In this document: in pieces, positions 26,250 to 34,535 of the stretch
Layout of the letters: every line of letters starts with the position of its first letter
How positions within the stretch are numbered: the first letter of the stretch is position 1
Made by a program: the position numbers and the translations under genes
Source: Celeribacter persicus
Lineage (GTDB): Bacteria > Pseudomonadota > Alphaproteobacteria > Rhodobacterales > Rhodobacteraceae
Reading direction: 5' to 3'
DNA: 64,000 nucleotides
NCBI RefSeq assembly: GCF_003050785.1
Contig: NZ_QAOH01000001.1
Span: 62,001 to 126,000, forward strand
The notes under the pieces: model-generated
Seen by the model: only the letters and a program-made list of their open reading frames with translations
What the model was told of the DNA's origin: nothing
The model's database searches: none

Positions 26250-27167
26250 TCAGCGGGCGGAGAATTCCTTCGCCCGCCGATGCAACAGGCTGGCCAGAAA
26301 GTCTGCCGGACTGTCGCGCGTGAAATCGAATTTCCGCGTCAGCCCTACCGCCCCCGTCATGTAATCCACGCCGAGATCGAGCGTCGAAAGCCGCCCCTCG
26401 GACAACTCGCGCTCGACCACGCCACGCGAGATAAACCACAGCATGTCGGAACGCTCCACGAGCGGCAGACCGACCGGGCGCGCCACGGTTTCGAAGCGCA
26501 CATTCACAGTTTCATCAAGCCCCGAGGCGATGAGATATTGCATAACCTGCTGGCGAATAATCGAGCCGGGATTAGGCAGGATAACGGGGTAGCGCCTCAG
26601 CGCCTCGACCGGGGAGAGGCCCAACCCGGGATGGTCTTTGCGGGCGACCAGATAGACGGTTTCGTCATAAAGATATTCGAACGACAGACCCGCCATATCG
26701 CGCGCAGGCGCCATGCGCCCGACCACGAGGTCAAGCCCGCCGGAGCGCATGCGATCAATGAGATAGCGGTTCGGGCCGGTGATGACGGCGATGCGGGCAT
26801 CGGGCCTGAGTTCGGAAAACTCCAGCGCCACGGCGGGGAAAAGACCGCTGGCCACGGTGGGTAAAACGCCGACCTTGACCACATCCGTGCGCCCGCCGCC
26901 GGTGATGGCTCGCACCCCGGCCTCAAGACTTTGCAGCGAGGAGAGCGCATGACGGCGAAACGCCTCCCCGGCGGGGGTCAACACCGCCTGCCGCCCGGTG
27001 CGCGTGAACAGCGGTGTACCAAGCTGAGCCTCCAACTCCGCGATGGTTTTCGACAGGGCCGGTTGCGAGACATGCCGTTCCCGCGCCGCCGCCGAGATGG
27101 TCCCGACTTCCGCGACGGAGAGAAACGCCTCCAGATGGCGCAGCTTCATGCCATTCGGTATATTCAT
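26250..27167 (-). CDS. pcaQ: LysR-family activator PcaQ
   Basis: 305 residues: N-terminal HTH (LRHLEAFLSVAEVGTISAAA, then SQPALSKTIAELE) and a LysR effector domain. It is divergent from pcaDCHGB across 78 bp, the standard PcaQ arrangement in alphaproteobacteria, where it activates the protocatechuate genes in response to ring-cleavage products. Family match plus position make this assignment firm. Its stop is 6 bp from that of the convergent pcaF. Confidence 0.9.
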   Translation of the reverse strand: MNIPNGMKLRHLEAFLSVAEVGTISAAARERHVSQPALSKTIAELEAQLGTPLFTRTGRQAVLTPAGEAFRRHALSSLQSLEAGVRAITGGGRTDVVKVGVLPTVASGLFPAVALEFSELRPDARIAVITGPNRYLIDRMRSGGLDLVVGRMAPARDMAGLSFEYLYDETVYLVARKDHPGLGLSPVEALRRYPVILPNPGSIIRQQVMQYLIASGLDETVNVRFETVARPVGLPLVERSDMLWFISRGVVERELSEGRLSTLDLGVDYMTGAVGLTRKFDFTRDSPADFLASLLHRRAKEFSAR

Positions 27168-27169
27168 TT

Positions 27170-27196
27170 GGTTATACTTTATACATCATATTGTAT
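27170..27196. promoter_or_regulatory. Probable PcaQ operator / pcaD promoter
   Basis: The pcaQ-pcaD spacer contains GGTTAT at 27170-27175 (ATAACC on the other strand, matching one half of the published PcaQ site ATAACC-N4-GGTTAA). It also contains a perfect dyad ATACA-N6-TGTAT at 27181-27196, of the T-N11-A form bound by LysR proteins. Which of the two PcaQ uses cannot be decided here. Confidence 0.5.
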
Positions 27197-27245
27197 TTTT
27201 CGCACTGCAAATCTTATGGCAAATTGAAGAAAAGGGAAGACAGGA

Positions 27246-28028
27246 ATGCACGCACTGAAACGAGACTGGGGCACCATGCATGTCCGCCACAAGGGCGGTA
27301 AGGGACCGGCCCTGGTGTTCATCAACTCGCTCGGAACCGATCTTCGGATGTGGGACGAGGTGTGCGGTCACCTGCCGCAGGACTGGATCACACTGCGCAT
27401 GGACAAGCGTGGACATGGGCTGTCAGAGACCGCGCTGGAGGGCTACGGCATTCCGGAACTGGCCGAAGATGTGATCGCGGCGATAGACGATGCGGGGCTA
27501 GCAAGCGCCATTCTCGTCGGCTGCTCCATCGGAGGACTGATCGCGCAGCATGTGGCGCTTATGGTGCCGGAGAAGGTACAAGGTCTGGTGTTGTCGAACA
27601 CCGCCTCGATGCTTGGTGCTGCCGAGGGCTGGCACGCGCGGATCGCGGGCGTGCGGGAAAACGGCATGGCGGCGATGGCCGAGGGCATCCTTCCGCGCTG
27701 GTTCGGGCCGAAGATGCTGGCCAATCCGAACGCGCCCCTGTGGCGCACGCTTTTGGCCCGCACGGATCAGGAGGGCTATATCGCCACCTGTGCAGCGATT
27801 GCGGGCACGGACATCACGGATCGCTTGGGCGAGATCACCCAACCCGCGCTGGTGTTCGGCGGCAAGCACGATCTGGCGACCCCGCCGGAAGTGGTGGAGG
27901 CGCTGGCGCGCAACCTGCCGCGCGCCGATCTGGTGATGTTTGAAGAGACCGGGCATTTGCCCGCCATCGAAGCGCCCGAAGCCTTTGCGGAAGCGCTGGT
28001 GAAATTTGTGGAAAGGATCGCCAAATGA
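27246..28028 (+). CDS. pcaD: 3-oxoadipate enol-lactonase
   Basis: 260-residue alpha/beta hydrolase that opens 3-oxoadipate enol-lactone to 3-oxoadipate. The nucleophile elbow is GCSIGG (S94), the acid lies in GGKHDLATPP and the histidine in EETGHLPAIEAPE. It is a stand-alone PcaD, not the PcaL fusion with PcaC. It starts the pcaDCHGB unit and overlaps pcaC by ATGA. Confidence 0.93.
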   Translation: MHALKRDWGTMHVRHKGGKGPALVFINSLGTDLRMWDEVCGHLPQDWITLRMDKRGHGLSETALEGYGIPELAEDVIAAIDDAGLASAILVGCSIGGLIAQHVALMVPEKVQGLVLSNTASMLGAAEGWHARIAGVRENGMAAMAEGILPRWFGPKMLANPNAPLWRTLLARTDQEGYIATCAAIAGTDITDRLGEITQPALVFGGKHDLATPPEVVEALARNLPRADLVMFEETGHLPAIEAPEAFAEALVKFVERIAK

Positions 28029-28405
28029 GCGAGAAATTCGATCAGGGGATGAAAACGCGGCGCGAAGTCTTGGGCGATGCCCATGTCGACCGCGCCGAGG
28101 CGGCGAAGACCGAATTTGATCTGCCCTTCCAAAGCCTGATCACCGAAGGTGCCTGGGGGACCGTGTGGTCCTCGGATAAAATCAGCCGCCGCGAACGCTC
28201 GATGCTGACCATCGCGCTATTGGCCGCGACCGGGAATTTTGAGGAAATTCCGATGCATATCCGCGCCACCGTGCGCACCGGGGCATCAAAAGACGATGTG
28301 GCGGAGGCGCTGCAACACGTTGCGATCTATGCGGGCGTGCCGAAAGCGAACCATGCGCTCAAGCTTGCCAAGCAGACCTATGCAGAGATGGAGGAGACCC
28401 AATGA
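28025..28405 (+). CDS. pcaC: 4-carboxymuconolactone decarboxylase
   Basis: 126-residue AhpD-fold protein; it decarboxylates 4-carboxymuconolactone to 3-oxoadipate enol-lactone. Conserved stretches are WGTVWSSDKISRRERSMLTI and FEEIPMHIRATVRTGASKDD, with the family histidine in QHVAIYAGVPKANHAL. No CxxC pair is present, which separates it from peroxidase AhpD. It overlaps pcaD and pcaH by 4 bp each. Confidence 0.93.
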   Translation: MSEKFDQGMKTRREVLGDAHVDRAEAAKTEFDLPFQSLITEGAWGTVWSSDKISRRERSMLTIALLAATGNFEEIPMHIRATVRTGASKDDVAEALQHVAIYAGVPKANHALKLAKQTYAEMEETQ

Positions 28406-29142
28406 CCAGCCTGATCACCGATCAGGGCCCGCTGATCCCGCGCAATCGTGCGATTCACCCGGAGCCCTACGACCCGGCCTATAAGACATCCGTGTCGCGT
28501 TCGCCGAACCTGCCGCTTTTGTCGATGGAAAGCTCGCCATCGGAAGAGACCGGTCCCACTTTCGGTCACAACAAGCTCGGTGCGCTCGACAATAACCTGA
28601 TCCTGAACTGGACCAAGGGCGCGGCCCCCGCCGTGGGCGAGCGTATCCTGATGCATGGCCGGGTTCTCGATGAGAACAACCGTCCGGTGCCGAACACGCT
28701 GATCGAGATCTGGCAGGCCAACGCAGGTGGCCGTTACCGCCACAAGAAAGACACCTATTTCGCCCCGCTCGACCCGAACTTTGGCGGTTGCGGTCGGACC
28801 ATCACCGATGAGAACGGCTATTACGAATTCCTGACCGTGCGTCCCGGTGCCTACCCTTGGCCGAACCGTGCGAACGACTGGCGCCCGATGCACATTCACA
28901 TCTCGATCTATGGCCACAGCTTCGGCCAGCGACTGATCACGCAGATGTATTTCGAGGGCGATCCGTTGATTGATCATTGCCCGATCGCGGCGACGATCAA
29001 GGATCGCAGCCAGCTTGACCGCCTTGTCGCGCCGCTCGATTTTTCGAAATCGCGTCCGCTCGATTTCCTCGCCTATAAATTCGACATCGTGCTGCGTGGT
29101 CGACGCCAGACCATGTTCGAGAACAAGCTGGAGGGCATGTGA
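28402..29142 (+). CDS. pcaH: Protocatechuate 3,4-dioxygenase beta subunit
   Basis: 246 residues; catalytic subunit holding the Fe(III) that performs intradiol ring cleavage of protocatechuate to 3-carboxy-cis,cis-muconate. The two tyrosine ligands are expected in GRYRHKKDTY and RPGAYPWPN, and the two histidines in RPMHIHISIYGHSFG. It is coupled to pcaC by ATGA and to pcaG by a 1-bp gap. Confidence 0.94.
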   Translation: MTSLITDQGPLIPRNRAIHPEPYDPAYKTSVSRSPNLPLLSMESSPSEETGPTFGHNKLGALDNNLILNWTKGAAPAVGERILMHGRVLDENNRPVPNTLIEIWQANAGGRYRHKKDTYFAPLDPNFGGCGRTITDENGYYEFLTVRPGAYPWPNRANDWRPMHIHISIYGHSFGQRLITQMYFEGDPLIDHCPIAATIKDRSQLDRLVAPLDFSKSRPLDFLAYKFDIVLRGRRQTMFENKLEGM

Positions 29143-29143
29143 G

Positions 29144-29749
29144 ATGACCCAGAAACTTGATGTTTTGCAAGAAACCCCGTCGCAAACCGCAGGCCCCTAC
29201 GTTCATATCGGCTTGATGCCGACCTATGCGGGCAACGGCGGTTATTACGAGGAAGAGATCGGCACCACGCCTTTCGTCGATGAGAGCAAGGCCAAGGGCG
29301 AGATCATCGAGATCGTCGGCTCCGTCTTCGACGGCACCGGCTGGGCGCTGCGCGATGCCCTCATTGAATCCTGGCAATGTGATGCGGGCGGCGTGTTCCC
29401 GGGCGCGGACGGCGCCGATCCGGCCTTCACCGGGCATTGCCGTTTTGCCGCCGATGCGGTGACCGGCGAGTTCACGCTCCGCACCGTGAAGCCGGGCTCT
29501 TACAAAGGCCGCGGTGGCACAGTGAGTGCACCGCATATCTCGCTTTGGGTCGTGGCCCGCGGCATCAACATCGGCCTCAACACCCGGATTTATTTCGAGG
29601 ATGAGGCTAACGATGACGATCCGCTTCTGAACCGGATCGAACAACGCCCGCGCGTCGACACCCTGATCGCGAAGAAGATCGAAGATGGCAAATACCGTTT
29701 CGACATCCGCCTTCAGGGGCAGGATGAGACCGTATTTCTCGATCTATAA
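29144..29749 (+). CDS. pcaG: Protocatechuate 3,4-dioxygenase alpha subunit
   Basis: 201 residues; structural partner of PcaH with the same intradiol dioxygenase fold but without a full set of iron ligands. It begins LQETPSQTAGPYVHIGL, which is typical of PcaG, and retains APHISLWVVARGINIGLNTR. The open frame extends upstream inside pcaH, but ATG 29144 sits just after the pcaH stop, where the family begins. A hairpin follows before pcaB. Confidence 0.93.
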   Translation: MTQKLDVLQETPSQTAGPYVHIGLMPTYAGNGGYYEEEIGTTPFVDESKAKGEIIEIVGSVFDGTGWALRDALIESWQCDAGGVFPGADGADPAFTGHCRFAADAVTGEFTLRTVKPGSYKGRGGTVSAPHISLWVVARGINIGLNTRIYFEDEANDDDPLLNRIEQRPRVDTLIAKKIEDGKYRFDIRLQGQDETVFLDL

Positions 29750-29770
29750 AACTTGCACAAAATCAACTAT

Positions 29771-29794
29771 AAGGGGCGGCAAAGACCGCCCCTT
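29771..29794 (+). terminator. Intra-operon hairpin between pcaG and pcaB
   Basis: AAGGGGCGG (29771-29779) and CCGCCCCTT (29786-29794) form a perfect 9-bp stem with a 6-nt loop, followed by only two further T residues. It probably attenuates read-through or protects the pcaDCHG mRNA end, so pcaB would be expressed at a lower level. Confidence 0.6.
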
Positions 29795-29818
29795 TGGTTA
29801 TTCATAAGGACAAATCCG

Positions 29819-30874
29819 ATGAGTCTTTCCATTTTCGATCACCTCTGGCTGTCCGGTCTGTTTGGCGACCCGGAAATGGCAGCGATCCTCGCGCCGGAGC
29901 GCCAGATGGCACATATGCTGGCGTTCGAGGCGGCCTGGTCGCGGGCTTGCGGCAAGGCCGGTCTGTTCGATGCGGCGAAGGCGGAAGAAGCGGCGATTGC
30001 GATCGAGGCGGCGGAGATTGATTTTGAAGACATCGCGGCGGGTATGGGGCAGGATGGCGTTCCGATCCCGCGTTTGGTGAAGCAGTTGAAGGCGATTGCA
30101 CCGGCCGAGGCCTTGCACAAGGGCGCGACATCGCAGGATGTGGTGGACACAGCGATGGTGTTGGCGCTGCGCGAGGCGTCCAGCCTGATCGCCGGTCGGT
30201 TGATAGAGTTGGAAACCCATCTCAAAACCCTCGAAGACCGGTTCGGCGATGCGCCTTTGATGGGTCGCACCCGGATGCAGGCGGCGACTGAGATGACCGT
30301 GCGGGACCGAGTTCTGGTGTGGCGTTTGCCGATTTCGGATCATCTCAAAACGCTCGACCAGAAACGCGCGGATGTTGAAAAAGTGCAAGTTGGCGGGGCA
30401 TCGGGGGATCGCAAGGCACTTGGCGACAAGGCCGATTTCGTGGTTGCCGAGGTGGCGAAAACCTTGACCCTCGCGCCGACCGACAAGACATGGCAAACCA
30501 TGCGGCACGGGATTGCGGGCTATGCCTCTTTCCTGTCGCTTGTCACAGGAAGCCTTGGAAAAATCGGACAGGATATCGCGCTCATGGCGCAGCAAGGCAT
30601 TGAAACCGTGTCGATTTCCGGTGCGGGTGGATCATCCGCCATGCCGCACAAACAAAACCCCGTGTCTGCTGAACTTTTGGTCACGCTCGCCCGGTTCAAC
30701 GCGACGCAGGTCAGCGCTATGCATCATGCGGTGGTGCATGAGCAGGAACGATCCGGAGCTGCATGGTCCCTTGAATGGATGGTCCTGCCGCAGATGCTGA
30801 TGGCCACGGGGCGGTCGCTCTCCATGGCCATCGAACTTGTTCAAAACATTCAGAGATTGGGCGATCCGGTTTAA
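29819..30874 (+). CDS. pcaB: 3-carboxy-cis,cis-muconate cycloisomerase
   Basis: 351 residues of the fumarase/aspartase superfamily; it lactonises 3-carboxymuconate to 4-carboxymuconolactone. The signature loop is GAGGSSAMPHKQNPVSAELL, and the catalytic-site segments KGATSQDVVDTAMVL and MGRTRMQAATEMT are present. It is shorter than the roughly 450-residue pseudomonad PcaB and lacks the C-terminal domain, as I recall for many alphaproteobacterial versions. ATG 29819 has AAGGA 8 nt upstream; the open frame to 29753 runs through the hairpin. Its stop shares bases with the pobA stop. Confidence 0.9.
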   Translation: MSLSIFDHLWLSGLFGDPEMAAILAPERQMAHMLAFEAAWSRACGKAGLFDAAKAEEAAIAIEAAEIDFEDIAAGMGQDGVPIPRLVKQLKAIAPAEALHKGATSQDVVDTAMVLALREASSLIAGRLIELETHLKTLEDRFGDAPLMGRTRMQAATEMTVRDRVLVWRLPISDHLKTLDQKRADVEKVQVGGASGDRKALGDKADFVVAEVAKTLTLAPTDKTWQTMRHGIAGYASFLSLVTGSLGKIGQDIALMAQQGIETVSISGAGGSSAMPHKQNPVSAELLVTLARFNATQVSAMHHAVVHEQERSGAAWSLEWMVLPQMLMATGRSLSMAIELVQNIQRLGDPV

Positions 30875-32046
30875 AACGGCAGACCGATGTAATTCTCCGC
30901 AAGATCGCGCCGCGCAGTCTCGGAGGTCGCAAGGTGGTTCAGCGTCGCTTTGCGCATCTGCTCGGCAAAGGCGTCCTCTCCATCAAATCGGTGCAGCATG
31001 GTCGTCATTTGCCAGCTGAACCGCATCGCCTTCCAAATGCGCGCCAGCGCCCGGGTCGAATATTCGTCAATGCCGGAGGTCTTGCCCTTCACGGCGTCGA
31101 TCAGCGCCGTGTAGAGATAGTACACGTCAGAGGCCGCGAGGTTCAGCCCCTTCGCCCCGGTGGGCGGGACGATATGGGCGCTGTCGCCCACGAGGAAAAG
31201 ATTGCCCCAACGCAGCGGTTCGGACACGAAACTCCGCAGAGGCGCGATGGATTTTTCAATGGACGGTCCGGTAACGAGACGGCTTGCCGCCTCCGACGGA
31301 ATGCGGCGGGAGAACTCGTCCCAGAACCGCTGATCCGACCAATCCTCGACCTTGTCCGTCAGCGGCACCTGCACGTAATAGCGCACGAGATTTTCGTTGC
31401 GCATGGACGCAAGCGCGAAACCGTGGCGGGAATTCGAGTAGATCAGCTCGTCGTTGACCGGCGGGGTTTCCGACAATATCCCAAGCCAGCCAAAGGGATA
31501 GACGCGCTCGAATTCCTTGCGCTTCTCTTCCGGAATGGTCTTGCGCGACACGCCATGGAACCCGTCGCAGCCCGCCACATAGAGGCACTCAAGACGTTTG
31601 CGCGTGCCTTCATGGGTGAAATCGACATAGGATTTTGCCTGATCCAGATCGTGGATTTCCACGTCGGAGACCTCATGCAGCACCGTCGTCCCCATGGCAG
31701 CCTGAGCATTGTAGAGATCGGTCGTCACCTCGGTCTGACCGTAGACCATGACCTGTTTGCCAGTCAGCCCCTTGAAGTCGATATGCACCATCAGTTCTTC
31801 ATCCGTCAGATAGCAGCCGTCATGCGGGATGCCCTCCTTGTCCATCCGCGCATCGACACCGGCTTCGCGCAGAAGCTCGACGGTGCCCCATTCGAGAATG
31901 CCCGCACGGATACGGGACAGAACATGGTCGCGGGTGGCACGTTCGAGAATGACGGTGTCGATCCCTGCCTTGTTCAGAAGCTGGGACAAAAGCAGCCCCG
32001 AAGGTCCGCCGCCAATAATCGCGACTTGGGTGGTCAATGTGGTCAT
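30871..32046 (-). CDS. pobA: 4-hydroxybenzoate 3-monooxygenase
   Basis: 391-residue flavoprotein that hydroxylates 4-hydroxybenzoate to protocatechuate with NADPH and O2. It shows the FAD motif IIGGGPSG (10-17), RIRAGILEWGTVELLREAG, the DG motif in AGCDGFHGVSR and the GD motif LVGDSAHIVPPTGAKGLNLA. ATG 32046 is preceded by GGAGGAG; the frame upstream runs into the divergent pobR. It feeds the neighbouring pca genes, and its stop overlaps pcaB by 4 bp. Confidence 0.95.
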   Translation of the reverse strand: MTTLTTQVAIIGGGPSGLLLSQLLNKAGIDTVILERATRDHVLSRIRAGILEWGTVELLREAGVDARMDKEGIPHDGCYLTDEELMVHIDFKGLTGKQVMVYGQTEVTTDLYNAQAAMGTTVLHEVSDVEIHDLDQAKSYVDFTHEGTRKRLECLYVAGCDGFHGVSRKTIPEEKRKEFERVYPFGWLGILSETPPVNDELIYSNSRHGFALASMRNENLVRYYVQVPLTDKVEDWSDQRFWDEFSRRIPSEAASRLVTGPSIEKSIAPLRSFVSEPLRWGNLFLVGDSAHIVPPTGAKGLNLAASDVYYLYTALIDAVKGKTSGIDEYSTRALARIWKAMRFSWQMTTMLHRFDGEDAFAEQMRKATLNHLATSETARRDLAENYIGLPF

Positions 32047-32051
32047 GTGCG

Positions 32052-32072
32052 TCTCCTCCATTTGCGAGGAGA
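32052..32072 (-). promoter_or_regulatory. Leader hairpin covering the pobA ribosome binding site
   Basis: TCTCCTC (32052-32058) and GAGGAGA (32066-32072) are perfect 7-bp arms separated by 7 bases. In pobA mRNA the proximal arm is the Shine-Dalgarno GAGGAGA itself, so folding would hide it. This could be chance complementarity around a strong ribosome site or a real translational control. Confidence 0.4.
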
Positions 32073-32133
32073 TTAGCGATATGCGGTTCAGATCAGAATG
32101 GACCGGCGCGGCAATGAATGGTACTTTTCCGGC

Positions 32134-32988
32134 ATGAGTGAAATCAGCCCCATCCCCGCTTTCAATCTTTTCGGTGAAACCAGCGCCTTTCCCGATGTGA
32201 TCCACTGCGAGAGGGTGTTCGACCGGGCACGCTTGCATGGCTGGAAAATTTCGCCGCACCGGCATCACCAGATGGCGCAGGTGTTTCATATCGAGAAGGG
32301 ATTTGCGCGGGTCACGCTGGACGGAACGGAAACTGCCTTGAAGAATGGTGAATTTCTCTATGTCCCGTCCAAAATCGTGCATGGGTTTGCCTTCGAGAAG
32401 GGCACGGAGGGGATCGTTCTCTCCCTGCCCTCTCCCGTGGTTCATCGGCTTGGACCGAAGGCTCCTGCGCTCACAACATGGCTCAACGGGGCGCACCATG
32501 CACCCCTGTCAGAACTTGCCGCCTCCCTGCTCTCGCAGATTGCACTTTTTCATGAGAAATCTGGCACATTTCGCGCACAGCGCCTTGTGGCCCTCTCCCA
32601 TGCGCTCCTGACGACACTGGCCGAGGACACGGCCCGGTCCGAAACACCGGAACAGGATCAGACACGGCAGATGCAGCGCCTTGACGCCCTGATTTCCGAG
32701 CATCTGACGGAAGGCTGGAGTGCGGCGGATTATGCCCGCGCGCTTCATATGACCGCCGGTCATTTAAACCGGATCGTGCGCAAGGACACGGGCGCGACGC
32801 TCACGCAATATCTGGAAACCGCAGTGATGACGGAGGCCTGTCGGCACCTTGCGTTTACACGTCTGCCTGTGGCGGAAGTGGGCTATCGGTTGGGGTATAC
32901 GGACCCGCCGTATTTTTCCCGCCGCTTCCGGGCGCGCATGGGGGAGACCCCCACAGAGTATCGCGCCCGGGTCGCGGGAGAGATTTAA
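32134..32988 (+). CDS. pobR: AraC-family regulator of pobA (PobR-like)
   Basis: 284 residues: N-terminal cupin-type ligand domain (WKISPHRHHQMAQVFHIEKG; GEFLYVPSKIVHGFAFEKG) and a C-terminal double HTH (WSAADYARALHMTAGHLNRI; VAEVGYRLGYTDPPYFSRRF). It is divergent from pobA across 87 bp, which is the standard location of the 4-hydroxybenzoate-responsive PobR of the AraC type. ATG 32134 was chosen; the frame reaches 32098. Its stop shares bases with the convergent acyl-CoA dehydrogenase. Confidence 0.85.
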   Translation: MSEISPIPAFNLFGETSAFPDVIHCERVFDRARLHGWKISPHRHHQMAQVFHIEKGFARVTLDGTETALKNGEFLYVPSKIVHGFAFEKGTEGIVLSLPSPVVHRLGPKAPALTTWLNGAHHAPLSELAASLLSQIALFHEKSGTFRAQRLVALSHALLTTLAEDTARSETPEQDQTRQMQRLDALISEHLTEGWSAADYARALHMTAGHLNRIVRKDTGATLTQYLETAVMTEACRHLAFTRLPVAEVGYRLGYTDPPYFSRRFRARMGETPTEYRARVAGEI

Positions 32989-34535
32989 GTCGCGAGCGGC
33001 AAGCGCACCGGCAAGGGGCGACGGGCCACGCGCCTGGCGAGACGGGTCATCTCTGGCTCCCCCGTCGCCGCCAATTTGCACCAGACGGCACGAAACAGAA
33101 GTTCGCAGGTCAAAGCCATGAAATCATGCGCTTTCTCAATCGCACCCTCTGACATGCCTGCCTGCTCACCCTGCCAATCGGACAACAGCGCAAGACAATC
33201 GGCATTCCCGGAGGCGAGGTCTTCGATCAGGCGAGCAAAGGCGTCGGGACCCTCTGACGCACGCAGACCACGGGTTGCGGTGGCGATGGCATGGATACCA
33301 TTCGCACCCTCATAGATCGAAGTGATCCGGGCATCGCGCCAGGTCTGGGACACACGGTATTCGGTCAAATAGCCGTAACCGCCGAGCACCTGAATGCCGA
33401 GATCGGCGGCGCGAATGCCGGCATCAGTGCAGAACACCTTGCAAAGCGGGGTCAAAAAATCCACCAGCGCACGGTTCTGACCGAGGGTCAGTTCGGCCAT
33501 GGTGAGATAGGTCATCGCACGTGCCCCGAGCGCGAGGGTTTTCTGTTCGTCGAGCATACGCTGCACGTCCGGGTGATCGAACAACACAGCCTCAGAGCCA
33601 TCCGCTTTGCGGCCCTGTTTACGCTCGGCGGCGTAGTCCGAGGCGATATGCGCGGCGCGCGAGGCATGGGCAACGCCTTGCAGCGACACATCGAGACGGG
33701 CGTGATTCATCATGGTGAACATCGCCATGAGGCCCGCTCCCTCCTCCCCGATCAGCTCGCCATAGGCACCGTCGAAGGCGAGTTGGCAGGTCGGCGAGGC
33801 ATGCAGGCCGAGTTTTTCTTCGATCCGGGTGACCGTGACTGCATTTCGCGCCCCGTTTACATCGGAGGGACAGAGGAAAAGGGACAGGCCCTTGATCCCT
33901 TCTCCGCCGGTGCGGGCGAGCACAAGGTGCAGGATGTCGTCTGACATGTCCTGATCGCCACCGGAGATGAAGATTTTCTCTCCCTCGATCCGCCAACTGT
34001 CGCCCGAAGGCGTGGCTTTGGTGCGGATACGAGAGAGATCGGACCCCGCGCCCGGTTCGGTCAGGCACATGGTGGAGAGCGTTTCACCTGCCGCAAGACG
34101 CGGAATCCAATACTGTTTCTGGTCCTCGGAGCCGAATTTCATCAGCGTCGAAATGGCGCCGGGGACGAGATTGCAGACCATCTGCATGGCATGGTTCGCG
34201 CCGGAGAAAATCTCCGACACGCCCGCCGCCAGAAGCGCGTTCTGCCCCATACCGCCGAACTCTTCGGGGGCGGTGAGCCCCTGCCAACCGCCCTCGGCGA
34301 GTTGATCGAAGGCGTCCTTGAACCCGTCGGGCATAGTGACGCGACCGTCTTTCAGCGCACAGCCCTGCGCATCGCCGGGCTCGTCCAGGGGCGCGATCAC
34401 GCCCTCGGCGAAAGAGGCGAAATGCTCAAGGATGCCCTCGGCCAGTTCATCGTCCCAGTCCGGCAAACGCCCGGCACCGGCAACATGGCGCAGGCAAAAC
34501 AGGATGTCGTCGAGCGGGGCTTTGAACGGCGTCAT
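32985..34535 (-). CDS. Acyl-CoA dehydrogenase, last gene of the hydroxycinnamate operon
   Basis: 516 residues with the three acyl-CoA dehydrogenase domains and an extended C-terminus. Motifs are CLTEPGAGSDLSRIRTKATP, WRIEGEKIFISGGDQD and IYEGANGIHAIA, which carries the catalytic glutamate. It overlaps the amidohydrolase gene by 4 bp. The core pathway from coumaroyl-CoA needs no such enzyme, so it may desaturate saturated phenylpropanoyl-CoAs (dihydrocoumarate, dihydroferulate) and let them enter the same route. That role is inferred from context only. Confidence 0.82.
   Translation of the reverse strand: MTPFKAPLDDILFCLRHVAGAGRLPDWDDELAEGILEHFASFAEGVIAPLDEPGDAQGCALKDGRVTMPDGFKDAFDQLAEGGWQGLTAPEEFGGMGQNALLAAGVSEIFSGANHAMQMVCNLVPGAISTLMKFGSEDQKQYWIPRLAAGETLSTMCLTEPGAGSDLSRIRTKATPSGDSWRIEGEKIFISGGDQDMSDDILHLVLARTGGEGIKGLSLFLCPSDVNGARNAVTVTRIEEKLGLHASPTCQLAFDGAYGELIGEEGAGLMAMFTMMNHARLDVSLQGVAHASRAAHIASDYAAERKQGRKADGSEAVLFDHPDVQRMLDEQKTLALGARAMTYLTMAELTLGQNRALVDFLTPLCKVFCTDAGIRAADLGIQVLGGYGYLTEYRVSQTWRDARITSIYEGANGIHAIATATRGLRASEGPDAFARLIEDLASGNADCLALLSDWQGEQAGMSEGAIEKAHDFMALTCELLFRAVWCKLAATGEPEMTRLARRVARRPLPVRLPLAT

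Noticed and set aside
26253-26277. GCGGGCG-N11-CGCCCGC hairpin at the pcaF/pcaQ junction as terminator
   Set aside because: It lies within the pcaQ coding end, has an 11-nt loop and no T-run; likely coding-driven complementarity.
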